DNA from: Bacteroidales bacterium
GTDB lineage: Bacteria > Bacteroidota > Bacteroidia > Bacteroidales > UBA932
Reading direction: 5' to 3'
DNA: 64,000 nucleotides
NCBI GenBank assembly: GCA_017447815.1
Contig: JAFSMS010000090.1
Coordinates: forward strand, 1 to 64,000
Every line of letters begins with the position of its first letter. Positions within the stretch are counted from its first letter, which is position 1. Both the position numbers and the translations under genes were made by a program. The notes under the pieces were generated by a model, which made no database searches, had not been told where the DNA came from, and worked only from the letters and a program-made list of their open reading frames with translations. Below, in pieces: positions 26,643 to 34,108 of the stretch.

Positions 26643-27869
26643 TCAGTAGATTTGCAGGGAGGTGAAGCGGCCGTTGAAGTGCAGGGTGGTCACTTCCCCG
26701 TCGCGGATCAGAAGGTGCTCTCCCTTGGCGGGATCGCTGAGGGCGATGGCCAGGACGCCCTTCCGGTACTGCGCGCAGCGTCTGGAGGGAAGCCGGAAGC
26801 GGTCCGATGGAAAGGGAATGGTCTTTTTGTCCCAGTAGAGGGTGCGGACGGTATGCTCCGGGCCCTCCACCAGGTAGGCGGTGTGGGAGCCGTCCGTGAG
26901 CATTTCCAGGATGGGCTGGTTGTCGGTGACCATGTTCACCACCGTGGAGACGTCCCGCAGCCAGTAGCAGTAGTTTTTCCCGCTGGCGATCCCTGTGCTG
27001 TGCCCTTTCAAGAGCAGCCGGCCCTCTCCCGGCACCAGTTTCAGGTAGTGGGGAACCTCTGTGGGCTCCATCTCAATCTCTTGGATGGTATTGCCCTTTA
27101 CCAGGCAGTAAGAACTTCGGACGCTGCGCCTGAGTTCGCTCCGATATACGGTGCCGTCGTGTACCCGGATGTCGTAGAGGCCGCCGACGATGCTCCCGGC
27201 CGGAATCATGGCCAGCATCTCGTCCTCATGCATCACCCGGTACTCCCATTGCAACTGGTCCCCTTTCCAGATGGGAATGCCGTAGGTATAGTAAACGCCC
27301 GAAGAGTCCCGGGAGAAGGCGCCTCCCTCCCATTCGCAGTCCTCCGGGCCGTCCAGGACCGTCCCGACGGGGGAGGAAAAGCGTTCCTGCCCGTTGATGC
27401 GGAAACTGAAGCCGCCGTTTCCCCGGCGCTGCCCCAGCGTGTAGGCGATGCCGTTCACCGCCAGGAATCCCCGCAGCAGTTCGTCCCCCTCATAGCGGAA
27501 ACGTTCTTTCCCGTCGCAGGAGACCACCACTTCGTTTCCGTCGCAGGCGTCGGTCCATAGCCTTCCTTCGGCGATGCGGTGCCGATCGGCCTCGGGGCGG
27601 CCCTCGACGGCGACCCTGAGCACTTCTTCCCCGTTTTTGAAAAGGACCACGTCGGCCTGTCCGGGGTCCTGCCAGTCCACCCCCTCGGGATAGACAAAAG
27701 CGCTTGCGTAGATATCCGGCACAGGAGGCTCCTCGGCCGCGGGCGGAAGCACGACCGTGGAATCCCGGCCGCTTCCTTTGGCGTCGGAGCGGGGCGTGTT
27801 TTCAAAAAGCGGTTTTTGGCAGGAGACGAGAGCCAGGGACAACAAAAAGAATCGGAACAACTTACCCAT
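26643..27869 (-). CDS. lipoprotein of unknown function
   Basis: A 408-residue lipoprotein: the start at 27869 gives MGKLFRFFLLSLALVSCQK with lipobox LVSC. A Pro-rich linker (VVLPPAAEEPPVPD) precedes a body rich in short beta segments with repeated tyrosine and tryptophan, such as GVYYTYGIPIWKG and NYCYWLRD, suggesting a beta-propeller. I recognise no family. It lies 3 bases upstream of yifB and diverges from ispE. Confidence 0.6.
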   Translation of the reverse strand: MGKLFRFFLLSLALVSCQKPLFENTPRSDAKGSGRDSTVVLPPAAEEPPVPDIYASAFVYPEGVDWQDPGQADVVLFKNGEEVLRVAVEGRPEADRHRIAEGRLWTDACDGNEVVVSCDGKERFRYEGDELLRGFLAVNGIAYTLGQRRGNGGFSFRINGQERFSSPVGTVLDGPEDCEWEGGAFSRDSSGVYYTYGIPIWKGDQLQWEYRVMHEDEMLAMIPAGSIVGGLYDIRVHDGTVYRSELRRSVRSSYCLVKGNTIQEIEMEPTEVPHYLKLVPGEGRLLLKGHSTGIASGKNYCYWLRDVSTVVNMVTDNQPILEMLTDGSHTAYLVEGPEHTVRTLYWDKKTIPFPSDRFRLPSRRCAQYRKGVLAIALSDPAKGEHLLIRDGEVTTLHFNGRFTSLQIY

Positions 27870-27986
27870 AACGCACAGTTTTTTGTCGGCTGCAAGGTCG
27901 CAAAAGCGGGGCAGAAAACCTACAATCGGAAAAAACAAAGTGTTGTTTCAGGTGTTTTTTTGCTGTTTTTTACGATTTTTTCACCG

Positions 27987-27994
27987 TATCTTTG
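27987..27994 (+). promoter_or_regulatory. TATCTTTG -7 element, ispE
   Basis: TAnnTTTG element four bases before the ispE ATG at 27999. T-rich DNA lies upstream. The start codon is fixed by the conserved IspE N-terminus, so this is a strong leaderless case. Confidence 0.8.
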
Positions 27995-27998
27995 TGCC

Positions 27999-28835
27999 AT
28001 GATCCGTTATCCCAACGTCAAACTCAATCTGGGGCTGCACGTGCTGCGGCGCCGCGAGGACGGTTTCCACGACCTGGAAACCCTCTTCGTCCCCTATACC
28101 GGCATCAGCGATTGCCTGGAAATCGTCACGGGAGAAGACTACAGCCGCACCCTCGCCGGCCTCAAGGAGCGGTATGGCTCCCTGGCGCAGGCCGTCACCC
28201 CGGACGGGAAACTCATGATCACCATCGCCCGCCGGGAAGGCGTGGACTGGGACCCGCTCAAAGACTTGACAGCCAAGGCCTACGGCCTCCTGGCCCAGGA
28301 GTACGACCTTCCCCCCATGAAAATCTTCCTGGAAAAACGGTCGCCCGTGGGCGCCGGCCTCGGGGGAGGGTCGGCCGATGCCGCCTTTGCCCTGCGCATG
28401 ATCTCGGCGCTGGCCGGGCTCAACCTGGCCGATGCGCAACTCGCCGGCCTCGCCGCCCGTCTGGGTAGCGACTGCGCCTTCTTCGTGTACAACACGCCCA
28501 TGCTGGGAACCGGCCGCGGAGAGGTGCTGGAGCCCTGGGCCATCGACCTGTCCCCCTACCGGACCGAGGTGTTCATTCCGGAAGGAATCTCCGTCTCCAC
28601 GGCCGATGCCTACCGCGGCATCACCCCGCGGATTCCCGCCAAGAGCCTGCGGGAGGTGCTTTCCCAGCCCGTCTCGACCTGGCGGGAAGAACTCAAGAAC
28701 GACTTCGAGGAAACGGTGTTTGCCAAATACCCGGCCCTCTCACCCGTCAAGGAGCGCCTGTATGCAAACGGAGCCCTGTACGCCGCCATGTCCGGCAGCG
28801 GCTCCGCGTTTTTCGCCCTGTATAAGAAGGATTAA
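27999..28835 (+). CDS. ispE: 4-diphosphocytidyl-2-C-methyl-D-erythritol kinase
   Basis: GHMP kinase of the non-mevalonate isoprenoid pathway. The 278-residue protein starts with the substrate-binding NVKLNLGLHVLRRREDGFH and has the ATP loop SPVGAGLGGGSADAA (115-129), GSDCAFFVYN and a C-terminal AMSGSGSAFFAL. The ATG at 27999 gives the family N-terminus; the reading frame is open further upstream, but that part covers the divergent lipoprotein gene. The last 4 bases overlap the convergent EnvC-like gene. Confidence 0.96.
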   Translation: MIRYPNVKLNLGLHVLRRREDGFHDLETLFVPYTGISDCLEIVTGEDYSRTLAGLKERYGSLAQAVTPDGKLMITIARREGVDWDPLKDLTAKAYGLLAQEYDLPPMKIFLEKRSPVGAGLGGGSADAAFALRMISALAGLNLADAQLAGLAARLGSDCAFFVYNTPMLGTGRGEVLEPWAIDLSPYRTEVFIPEGISVSTADAYRGITPRIPAKSLREVLSQPVSTWREELKNDFEETVFAKYPALSPVKERLYANGALYAAMSGSGSAFFALYKKD

Positions 28836-30052
28836 TTCCGAAGCCAGTTCTCCGGATTCTGGGGCGTGGACCCTTTCCAGAGTTCGAAGTGGAACTGGTC
28901 TTCTCCGCCGATGGTGTCTACCGTGCCCACAGTCTGGCCGGTCACCACTTTGTCGCCGGCTTTCACGTTCACCGTCTTGAGTTTGCTGTACAGGGTGAAG
29001 TATTCCCCGTGGCTGACCAGCACGCACTGGTTGTAACCGGGCAGCACCACAATCTGCGTAACCGTACCGTTGAAGACTGCCTTGGCCTCCGCTCCGCGCT
29101 TGACGGTGAGGGTGACGCCGTTGTTCTGCGGCAGGTCCACGTTGGTGTAAACCGGGTGTTTGTGCTTGCCGAAGCGCTCTACCACGGCCCCTTCCACCGG
29201 CCACGGCAGCCGGCCTTTGTTGGCGGCGAACTCGCCGGAGAGTTTGGCGTCAATCTCGGTGGAGGTGGTTTTCCCGCCGGCCTTGCCGCCCTTGGCTTTC
29301 CCCTTGCCCGCGGCCTTGGCGGCCGCTTCCTGCTGGGCGCGGATCAGGTCGGCAATCTTGCGGTTGAGGGCCTCTTTCTGGCGGTTCTTTTCCTGCAGCT
29401 GCTGCTGGTATTTCTTGCGGTCCTTGCTCAACTGGTTCACCAGGCGCGAGGATTCAGCCTCTTCGTCCTGGAGGCTGGCCCGCTCCTTCACCACCTTGCG
29501 GCGCATTTCGTCGGCATCGTTTCTCAGGGTGGTGAGCCGCTCTTTTTCCACTTCCAGCCGGGCCGATGTCTCGCGGATTTTCAGGGCCTGGCCGCTCATC
29601 TGGGCCGACAGGCTGCGGAGGTAGCCGAAACGGCGGAACGCCTGCCCCATGGACTCGCTGGAGAGCACGTACATGTACCACATGCGGCTGTCGCGGTTTT
29701 TGTACGACCCCCGGATGAGCCGGCCGTAATAGAGGGAAAGCGTGTCGTAACGGGCCTGCAGCCGGTTAATCTCCCCCTGGCACACGCCGATGGAATCGTT
29801 CAGCAGGCGGAGGGTCTGGTCGCATCCCGCAATGAGTTTTTCCCGGGCCGATATCTTGCTGCGCACCAGCGTGAGGGTGTTCATGGCCGCCGAACTGTTC
29901 TTGGAATTCTGGGCCAGCTGGCGGTTGATGAGGGCGATATCCTTTTCCAACTGCGCACGCTGGCTTTCGAGTTTTTTCATACTGGTCTTCTGGCCGTATG
30001 CGGGCAGGCATACGACGAGCGCCAGGATGAGGATATGAAGGGCTCTTCTCAT
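28832..30052 (-). CDS. EnvC-like murein hydrolase activator (degenerate M23)
   Basis: A 406-residue periplasmic protein: a signal peptide ending AYG-QK, a long coiled coil (about 25-250) broken by a Lys/Gly/Ala-rich linker, then a LytM/M23 domain (about 285-406). The M23 metal ligands are incomplete: HPVYTNVDLP stands where HxxxD should be, and the second motif ends LYSKL instead of a His. That fits an EnvC-type activator of amidases in cell separation, not an active peptidase. It overlaps the TPR gene by 4 bases and likely forms an operon with it. Confidence 0.85.
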   Translation of the reverse strand: MRRALHILILALVVCLPAYGQKTSMKKLESQRAQLEKDIALINRQLAQNSKNSSAAMNTLTLVRSKISAREKLIAGCDQTLRLLNDSIGVCQGEINRLQARYDTLSLYYGRLIRGSYKNRDSRMWYMYVLSSESMGQAFRRFGYLRSLSAQMSGQALKIRETSARLEVEKERLTTLRNDADEMRRKVVKERASLQDEEAESSRLVNQLSKDRKKYQQQLQEKNRQKEALNRKIADLIRAQQEAAAKAAGKGKAKGGKAGGKTTSTEIDAKLSGEFAANKGRLPWPVEGAVVERFGKHKHPVYTNVDLPQNNGVTLTVKRGAEAKAVFNGTVTQIVVLPGYNQCVLVSHGEYFTLYSKLKTVNVKAGDKVVTGQTVGTVDTIGGEDQFHFELWKGSTPQNPENWLRN

Positions 30053-31686
30053 GGTTGTTCCTGGGCCTCCAGACGGGTGGCCATATTGCGGTAAACTTGG
30101 GCGGTTTCGGGTTCTCCCAGGACTTCCAGCACGGTGGCGTAGTGCCGCAGGATAACAGCGCTTTCCTTGCCGCCGTACAGCATGGCATGTTTGAAGAAAG
30201 GCTTGGCTTCCAGGTCTTTACCCATCAGGTGGAGAATCCAGGCGAAGGTGTCCAGGTAGGTGGCGTTGTCGGGCTCGGCCTCCACCGTCTTCTTGGACAT
30301 GTTGTAGGCTTTCTTGAGTTTTTTGCCCTGCACGCTCAGGTAATAGGCGTAATTGTTGAGGACCGGGGCATAGGAAGGGTCCAGCCGGAGGGCCTTGTCA
30401 TAGGCCTTGAAGGCCTGCCCGCTGTCACCCATGGAGTAATAGGCGTCTCCCATCATGGACCAGGCGCTCAGGCACAGTTTCTTGTCCTTGGGGTGGGTTT
30501 TCAGGAGGTACTCGCAGTTGGTGATGATGGCGTCGTAGTCTTCCAGTTCGTAGTTGGCCATGTTGGCATAGTCCAGGAAGGCCAGTTCGCCGAAGTGGTC
30601 GAACGCCGCCATGGAGCGCTCCCGGAGGGCCTTCCAGTCTTTCTGCAGGGAGAGGTACTGGACATAGGTGGCCGTCTGTCCCAGGCTTTCCGGGTACTCG
30701 TCGGCCGCTTTCCGGAACCAGGGGCCGGCCTCGGCCTCGCGCCCGGTCGAGTAATAATAACTGCCGGCGGTGGCCAGGAGGCTGCTGTCGGCGGGGTGCG
30801 TCTCCAGGGTTTCCGTCACGAAACGGTCGAACCCTTCCCGGTGCAGTTGCAGGATTTTGGGGTCCAGGCTCCGCATCATGTTGCTCAGGTACATGTTCTT
30901 GGTGGCGGCGGGGATGTCCTCGGACGTGAAGAACGGGTCCAGGGTCTGGAAATAGTCCTTGTAACGGCGCATGTGCCGATAGACTTCGGACATGCCCAGG
31001 ATGGCGGGGACATAGCTGCTGTCCAGCGAGAGGGCTTCCGTGTAGCGGGCCTGCGCCAGGGAATCGGCGAAATCGGCCAGGTAGTAGTCTCCGAGCATGG
31101 ACAGGATGGTGGGGGAGGAATACTGGGTGTTGAATTTTTCCAACTCCTGCACGCCCTCTTCCTGCCGTCCCATGGCGCTCAGGACATCGTAGCGGGTGCG
31201 CACCACTTCTTCCGACAGGCCCCGCTGCCGCTCGATTTCCGAGAGCGTGGACAGCGCCTTGTCGTACTCTTTCTGGGCCAGGTAGATATCCAGCAGTTCG
31301 TACACGATGGAGTTTTTGTCCGGGAAGGCTTTCACGAGCGCTTCGTACTGCCCTTCCCCTTCATCGATCCGGTTCTGGGCCAGATACATGCGGCCCAGCA
31401 GGCGGCGGTACCAGTAATTGGTGCTGTCCAGGGCGATGGCCTTCTTGAGGGAGGCTTCGGCCTGCTCCGCGTCCGAGGTTTGCCACTGCGTCTGCGCGAG
31501 GTAATACCAGACGGCGTCGTTCCCGGGGGCGGCTTTGGAAAGCGTCTGCAGGATGTCCCGGGCACGGACGACCTGGCCGTTCCCATAGAGCGTCACCGCA
31601 TCGATGAGATTGCTTTCGACAGACTGGCCGATGGCCGGGGCCACGGAAAAGAAACAGACAAGCAGCGCCAGGGCGAATTTTTTCAT
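30049..31686 (-). CDS. periplasmic/outer-envelope TPR repeat protein
   Basis: A 545-residue protein with a signal peptide (from the start at 31686) followed by about a dozen TPR-type helix pairs, for example AVWYYLAQTQWQTSDAEQAE and AFKAYDKALRLDPSYAPVL. TPR proteins act as assembly scaffolds. Coupling by a 4-base overlap to the EnvC-like gene suggests a joint role in the envelope. The start is set by the signal peptide and a promoter five bases upstream. Confidence 0.85.
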   Translation of the reverse strand: MKKFALALLVCFFSVAPAIGQSVESNLIDAVTLYGNGQVVRARDILQTLSKAAPGNDAVWYYLAQTQWQTSDAEQAEASLKKAIALDSTNYWYRRLLGRMYLAQNRIDEGEGQYEALVKAFPDKNSIVYELLDIYLAQKEYDKALSTLSEIERQRGLSEEVVRTRYDVLSAMGRQEEGVQELEKFNTQYSSPTILSMLGDYYLADFADSLAQARYTEALSLDSSYVPAILGMSEVYRHMRRYKDYFQTLDPFFTSEDIPAATKNMYLSNMMRSLDPKILQLHREGFDRFVTETLETHPADSSLLATAGSYYYSTGREAEAGPWFRKAADEYPESLGQTATYVQYLSLQKDWKALRERSMAAFDHFGELAFLDYANMANYELEDYDAIITNCEYLLKTHPKDKKLCLSAWSMMGDAYYSMGDSGQAFKAYDKALRLDPSYAPVLNNYAYYLSVQGKKLKKAYNMSKKTVEAEPDNATYLDTFAWILHLMGKDLEAKPFFKHAMLYGGKESAVILRHYATVLEVLGEPETAQVYRNMATRLEAQEQP

Positions 31687-31691
31687 ACTTA

Positions 31692-31699
31692 CAAAAATA
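31692..31699 (-). promoter_or_regulatory. TATTTTTG -7 element, TPR-envC operon
   Basis: TAnnTTTG on the minus strand, five bases before the ATG at 31686. Leaderless transcription is predicted. It is 33 bases from the divergent sigma-factor promoter. Confidence 0.7.
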
Positions 31700-31732
31700 G
31701 GGGAAATATTTTGTTTTCTCTCGGTTTGCACA

Positions 31733-31740
31733 TAAATTTG
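31733..31740 (+). promoter_or_regulatory. TAAATTTG -7 element, ECF sigma operon
   Basis: TAnnTTTG element giving a leader of about 45 bases before the ATG at 31791. It argues against the in-frame GTG at 31740, which would overlap the element. Confidence 0.65.
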
Positions 31741-31790
31741 TGTTTAATATCAAACAAATTCCGCACCTTTTGAAACGTTTTTGGGAGAAA

Positions 31791-32366
31791 ATGCATCTTA
31801 TTACTTGGACAAGGGATGAGCAGTCCCCTGCCGGCGCGTCGTCCCTGGAACAGTTGGCGGCCGCCTGCGGGCAAGGGGAGCGGAAGGCTCAAAGGGCTTT
31901 GTTCGAGGCACTTTCCCCCAAGATGATGGCCGTGTGCCTGCGGTACATGGGAAACCGGGAAGAGGCGGAGGACGTGCTGCAGGAAGGTTTCATCACCCTG
32001 TTCACCAAATTAGACAGCTATCAGGGAGCGGGCTCCTTTGAAGGCTGGGCCAGAAGGATCTTTGTCAATACTGCCCTCATGCATCTCAGACGCACGGATG
32101 CGCTGGGTCTCAGCGACGACATCGAAGAGGCCCGCAGCCTTTTCACCCAGGAGGCCACGCCGGTGCAGAAAATGGGATACAGGGATCTGATGCGCATGAT
32201 ATCGGCCCTCCCGGCCGATGCCAGGACGGTCTTCAACATGTATGTGGTGGAAGGCTATTCGCACAAGGAAATCGCGGAGGAACTGGGCTGTACGGAGGCC
32301 ACTTCGCGCTCCAAGTTGCAGCGCGCCCGCATCAGGCTGCAGGAAATGATAAGAGGAAGCAAATGA
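31791..32366 (+). CDS. ECF-type RNA polymerase sigma factor
   Basis: A 191-residue sigma-70 family member with region 2 (EALSPKMMAVCLRYMGNREE, AEDVLQEGFITLF, SFEGWARRIFVNTALMHLRR) and region 4 (LPADARTVFNMYVVEGYSHK, EIAEELGCTEATSRSKLQRA). The ATG at 31791 is preceded by GGGAG at good spacing. It overlaps the next gene by 4 bases; that gene codes the likely anti-sigma factor. The pair resembles the Das/Dma pairs described in Bacteroides thetaiotaomicron. Confidence 0.92.
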   Translation: MHLITWTRDEQSPAGASSLEQLAAACGQGERKAQRALFEALSPKMMAVCLRYMGNREEAEDVLQEGFITLFTKLDSYQGAGSFEGWARRIFVNTALMHLRRTDALGLSDDIEEARSLFTQEATPVQKMGYRDLMRMISALPADARTVFNMYVVEGYSHKEIAEELGCTEATSRSKLQRARIRLQEMIRGSK

Positions 32367-33547
32367 AAGAGAATGAATTTGACATACAAGTAAGAAACTT
32401 GTTGCAAAACGCAGAGGAGCCGGTCTCTCCCCATGTTTGGGAAGGGATCGCGGCGGGGCTGGACAGAAAGAGGCGCCGCGTAGTTCCCCTGTGGGTCTGG
32501 CGTACGGCGGCCGGTGTGGCTGCCGCCGCCGCGGTGGCCGCCGGTGTGGTTTTCCTGAAACCCGCCGCCACCCTTATCGAAGAACATTCTAATCCTATTA
32601 TTACCATAGCAGAGGCTCCTGCTACTGTGGCGGAAACCCCCGTCTTAGCAGCGGAGCAGGAGCCCGCGAGACTGGCCGCCTACCGGGCCGTGCCGGCAAA
32701 GCCCGCCCCCGTGCAGGAGGAAGCGCCTGCCGTAAAGGCTGTCCCCGTGCAGGCTGTCCCCGTACAGGAAGCGCCTGAGCAGAAAGCCCCTGCGCAGAAA
32801 AAGCAGGAAAAGACGGTGGTTCCGGTCCAGATCGACCCGACGCAGGATGCCCAGGCCCAGTTCAACCTCCTGGCCCAGGCCGAAGACCGCCCCGCTTCGG
32901 GCCGCGGCTTCTCCCTTACGGCCTCCGGAAACCTGCAGGGGCTTCGCCGGAGCAGTGTCGGCGGCGGTTTCACCCGTCCTTACAGCGCTCCTGCGGCCAC
33001 CGCCGGGGAAGGCATTTACAATGAAAGTCCGGAGGTGGGTTTCAGCCTGCCCTTCTCGGCCGGCATCGGCCTCAAATACAATTTCACGCCGCGCTGGGGC
33101 GTGGGCATCGGGGTGCGTTACACCAACCTCAGCCGCACGTTCGTGGGAGACTATGTGGGAGCCGGCTTCCGGGAACTCCAGACCGATATCGACAACCATC
33201 AGCACTGGATCGGCATTCCCGTCCATCTGTACTATGATATCGTGAACAAGGGCCGCTGGCGCGTACACGCCTTTGCCGGCGCCAGCGCGGAATTCCTGGC
33301 CGACAACGATTTCCTCATCCACGGCTCTTCCAAGGATTACCACTATCACCAGGCCGGCACCCGTCCGCAGTGGTCGGGAGACCTGGGCCTGGGCGTGGAA
33401 TTCCGGATCACACCGGTTCTGGGTCTCTATCTGGATCCCAGTTTCCGTTACTTCTTCCGCACCGATCTGCAGCCGCGGTCCATCCGCACCATCCAGCCGC
33501 TCCGCTTCGACCTGGAGGCCGGCCTGCGTTTCTCCTTCGGAAACTGA
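32363..33547 (+). CDS. dual-membrane anti-sigma factor with OM barrel domain
   Basis: A 394-residue protein with no N-terminal signal peptide. Residues 1-40 are charged and cytoplasmic, 43-65 form a membrane helix (WVWRTAAGVAAAAAVAAGVV), 66-165 are a Pro/Ala/Gln-rich extended linker with VPVQ repeats, and from about 175 to the end an outer-membrane beta-barrel-like domain follows (SLTASGNLQGL, FTPRWGVGIGVRYTNL, FRITPVLGLYLDPSFRYFF). This is the architecture of the Dma anti-sigma factors, which span both membranes and control outer-membrane vesicle formation in B. thetaiotaomicron. It presumably binds the upstream sigma factor and senses outer-membrane state. Confidence 0.83.
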   Translation: MKENEFDIQVRNLLQNAEEPVSPHVWEGIAAGLDRKRRRVVPLWVWRTAAGVAAAAAVAAGVVFLKPAATLIEEHSNPIITIAEAPATVAETPVLAAEQEPARLAAYRAVPAKPAPVQEEAPAVKAVPVQAVPVQEAPEQKAPAQKKQEKTVVPVQIDPTQDAQAQFNLLAQAEDRPASGRGFSLTASGNLQGLRRSSVGGGFTRPYSAPAATAGEGIYNESPEVGFSLPFSAGIGLKYNFTPRWGVGIGVRYTNLSRTFVGDYVGAGFRELQTDIDNHQHWIGIPVHLYYDIVNKGRWRVHAFAGASAEFLADNDFLIHGSSKDYHYHQAGTRPQWSGDLGLGVEFRITPVLGLYLDPSFRYFFRTDLQPRSIRTIQPLRFDLEAGLRFSFGN

Positions 33548-33551
33548 CCGC

Positions 33552-34058
33552 TTACCGCAAAGGTTCCAGGGCTACGGTCCCGGGGATGATATCCTCGGGC
33601 GGTTTGCCGTGCAGGTAAATAATTCTCTGATTGGGACTTCCGCGAAACAGAAGGTCCGTATCCCGCTGCTCCAGGATAAAAGGCCCGTCCACCAGGACAT
33701 CCAGGTACGGGAGCATTTGGGAAAGTTCTTCCGAGGCCTGAATCTCTTCCAGCGTGAATCCCGTCCAGCACCAGATGGTCTTGCGGGTTTCCGCTTTGAT
33801 GCGCCGGGCCAGTTCCGTGAAGGCTTCCACCTGGTAGAACGGGTCTCCGCCGGAGAAAGTGACGTCCGACAGGTCGTCGGCCTTGATCACCTCCAGGAGG
33901 TCTTCCACGTCCATCCACCGGCCCGCCTCGAAACTCCAACTCTGGGGGTTGTGGCAGCCCTTGCAGGCGTGGCGGCAGCCAGCACAATAAATGGCCGTCC
34001 GGAAACCGGGTCCGTCGGCCATTGTCTGTTGCAAAATGTCAAGTACTCGGATCTTCAT
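33552..34058 (-). CDS. nrdG: anaerobic ribonucleotide reductase activating enzyme
   Basis: Radical-SAM enzyme that installs the glycyl radical on NrdD. The 168-residue protein has GPGFRTAIYCAGCRHACKGC with the CX3CX2C cluster site (Cys28, 32, 35), then VTFSGGDPF. The start at 34058 gives MKIRVLDILQ, as in the family; a longer start would include the palindromic spacer upstream. It is co-oriented with nrdD, 43 bases apart. Confidence 0.95.
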   Translation of the reverse strand: MKIRVLDILQQTMADGPGFRTAIYCAGCRHACKGCHNPQSWSFEAGRWMDVEDLLEVIKADDLSDVTFSGGDPFYQVEAFTELARRIKAETRKTIWCWTGFTLEEIQASEELSQMLPYLDVLVDGPFILEQRDTDLLFRGSPNQRIIYLHGKPPEDIIPGTVALEPLR

Positions 34059-34068
34059 AATATCAAGT

Positions 34069-34108
34069 CCCCTCCCTGGGAGGGGGTTCAAATAGCCGAG
34101 GCTATTTG
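34069..34108. repeat. two palindromes between nrdD and nrdG
   Basis: CCCCTCCC and GGGAGGGG flank a single base at 34069-34085. CAAATAGCC and GGCTATTTG flank GA at 34089-34108. The second palindrome includes the nrdD stop codon and last codons. There is no T-run. It may be a repetitive extragenic element or an RNA-processing hairpin that sets nrdD/nrdG ratios. Confidence 0.75.

Noticed and set aside
27579..27998. N-terminal extension of ispE (start at 27579)
   Set aside because: It would cover the divergent lipoprotein gene and the promoter. The IspE family starts at the residues coded from 27999.
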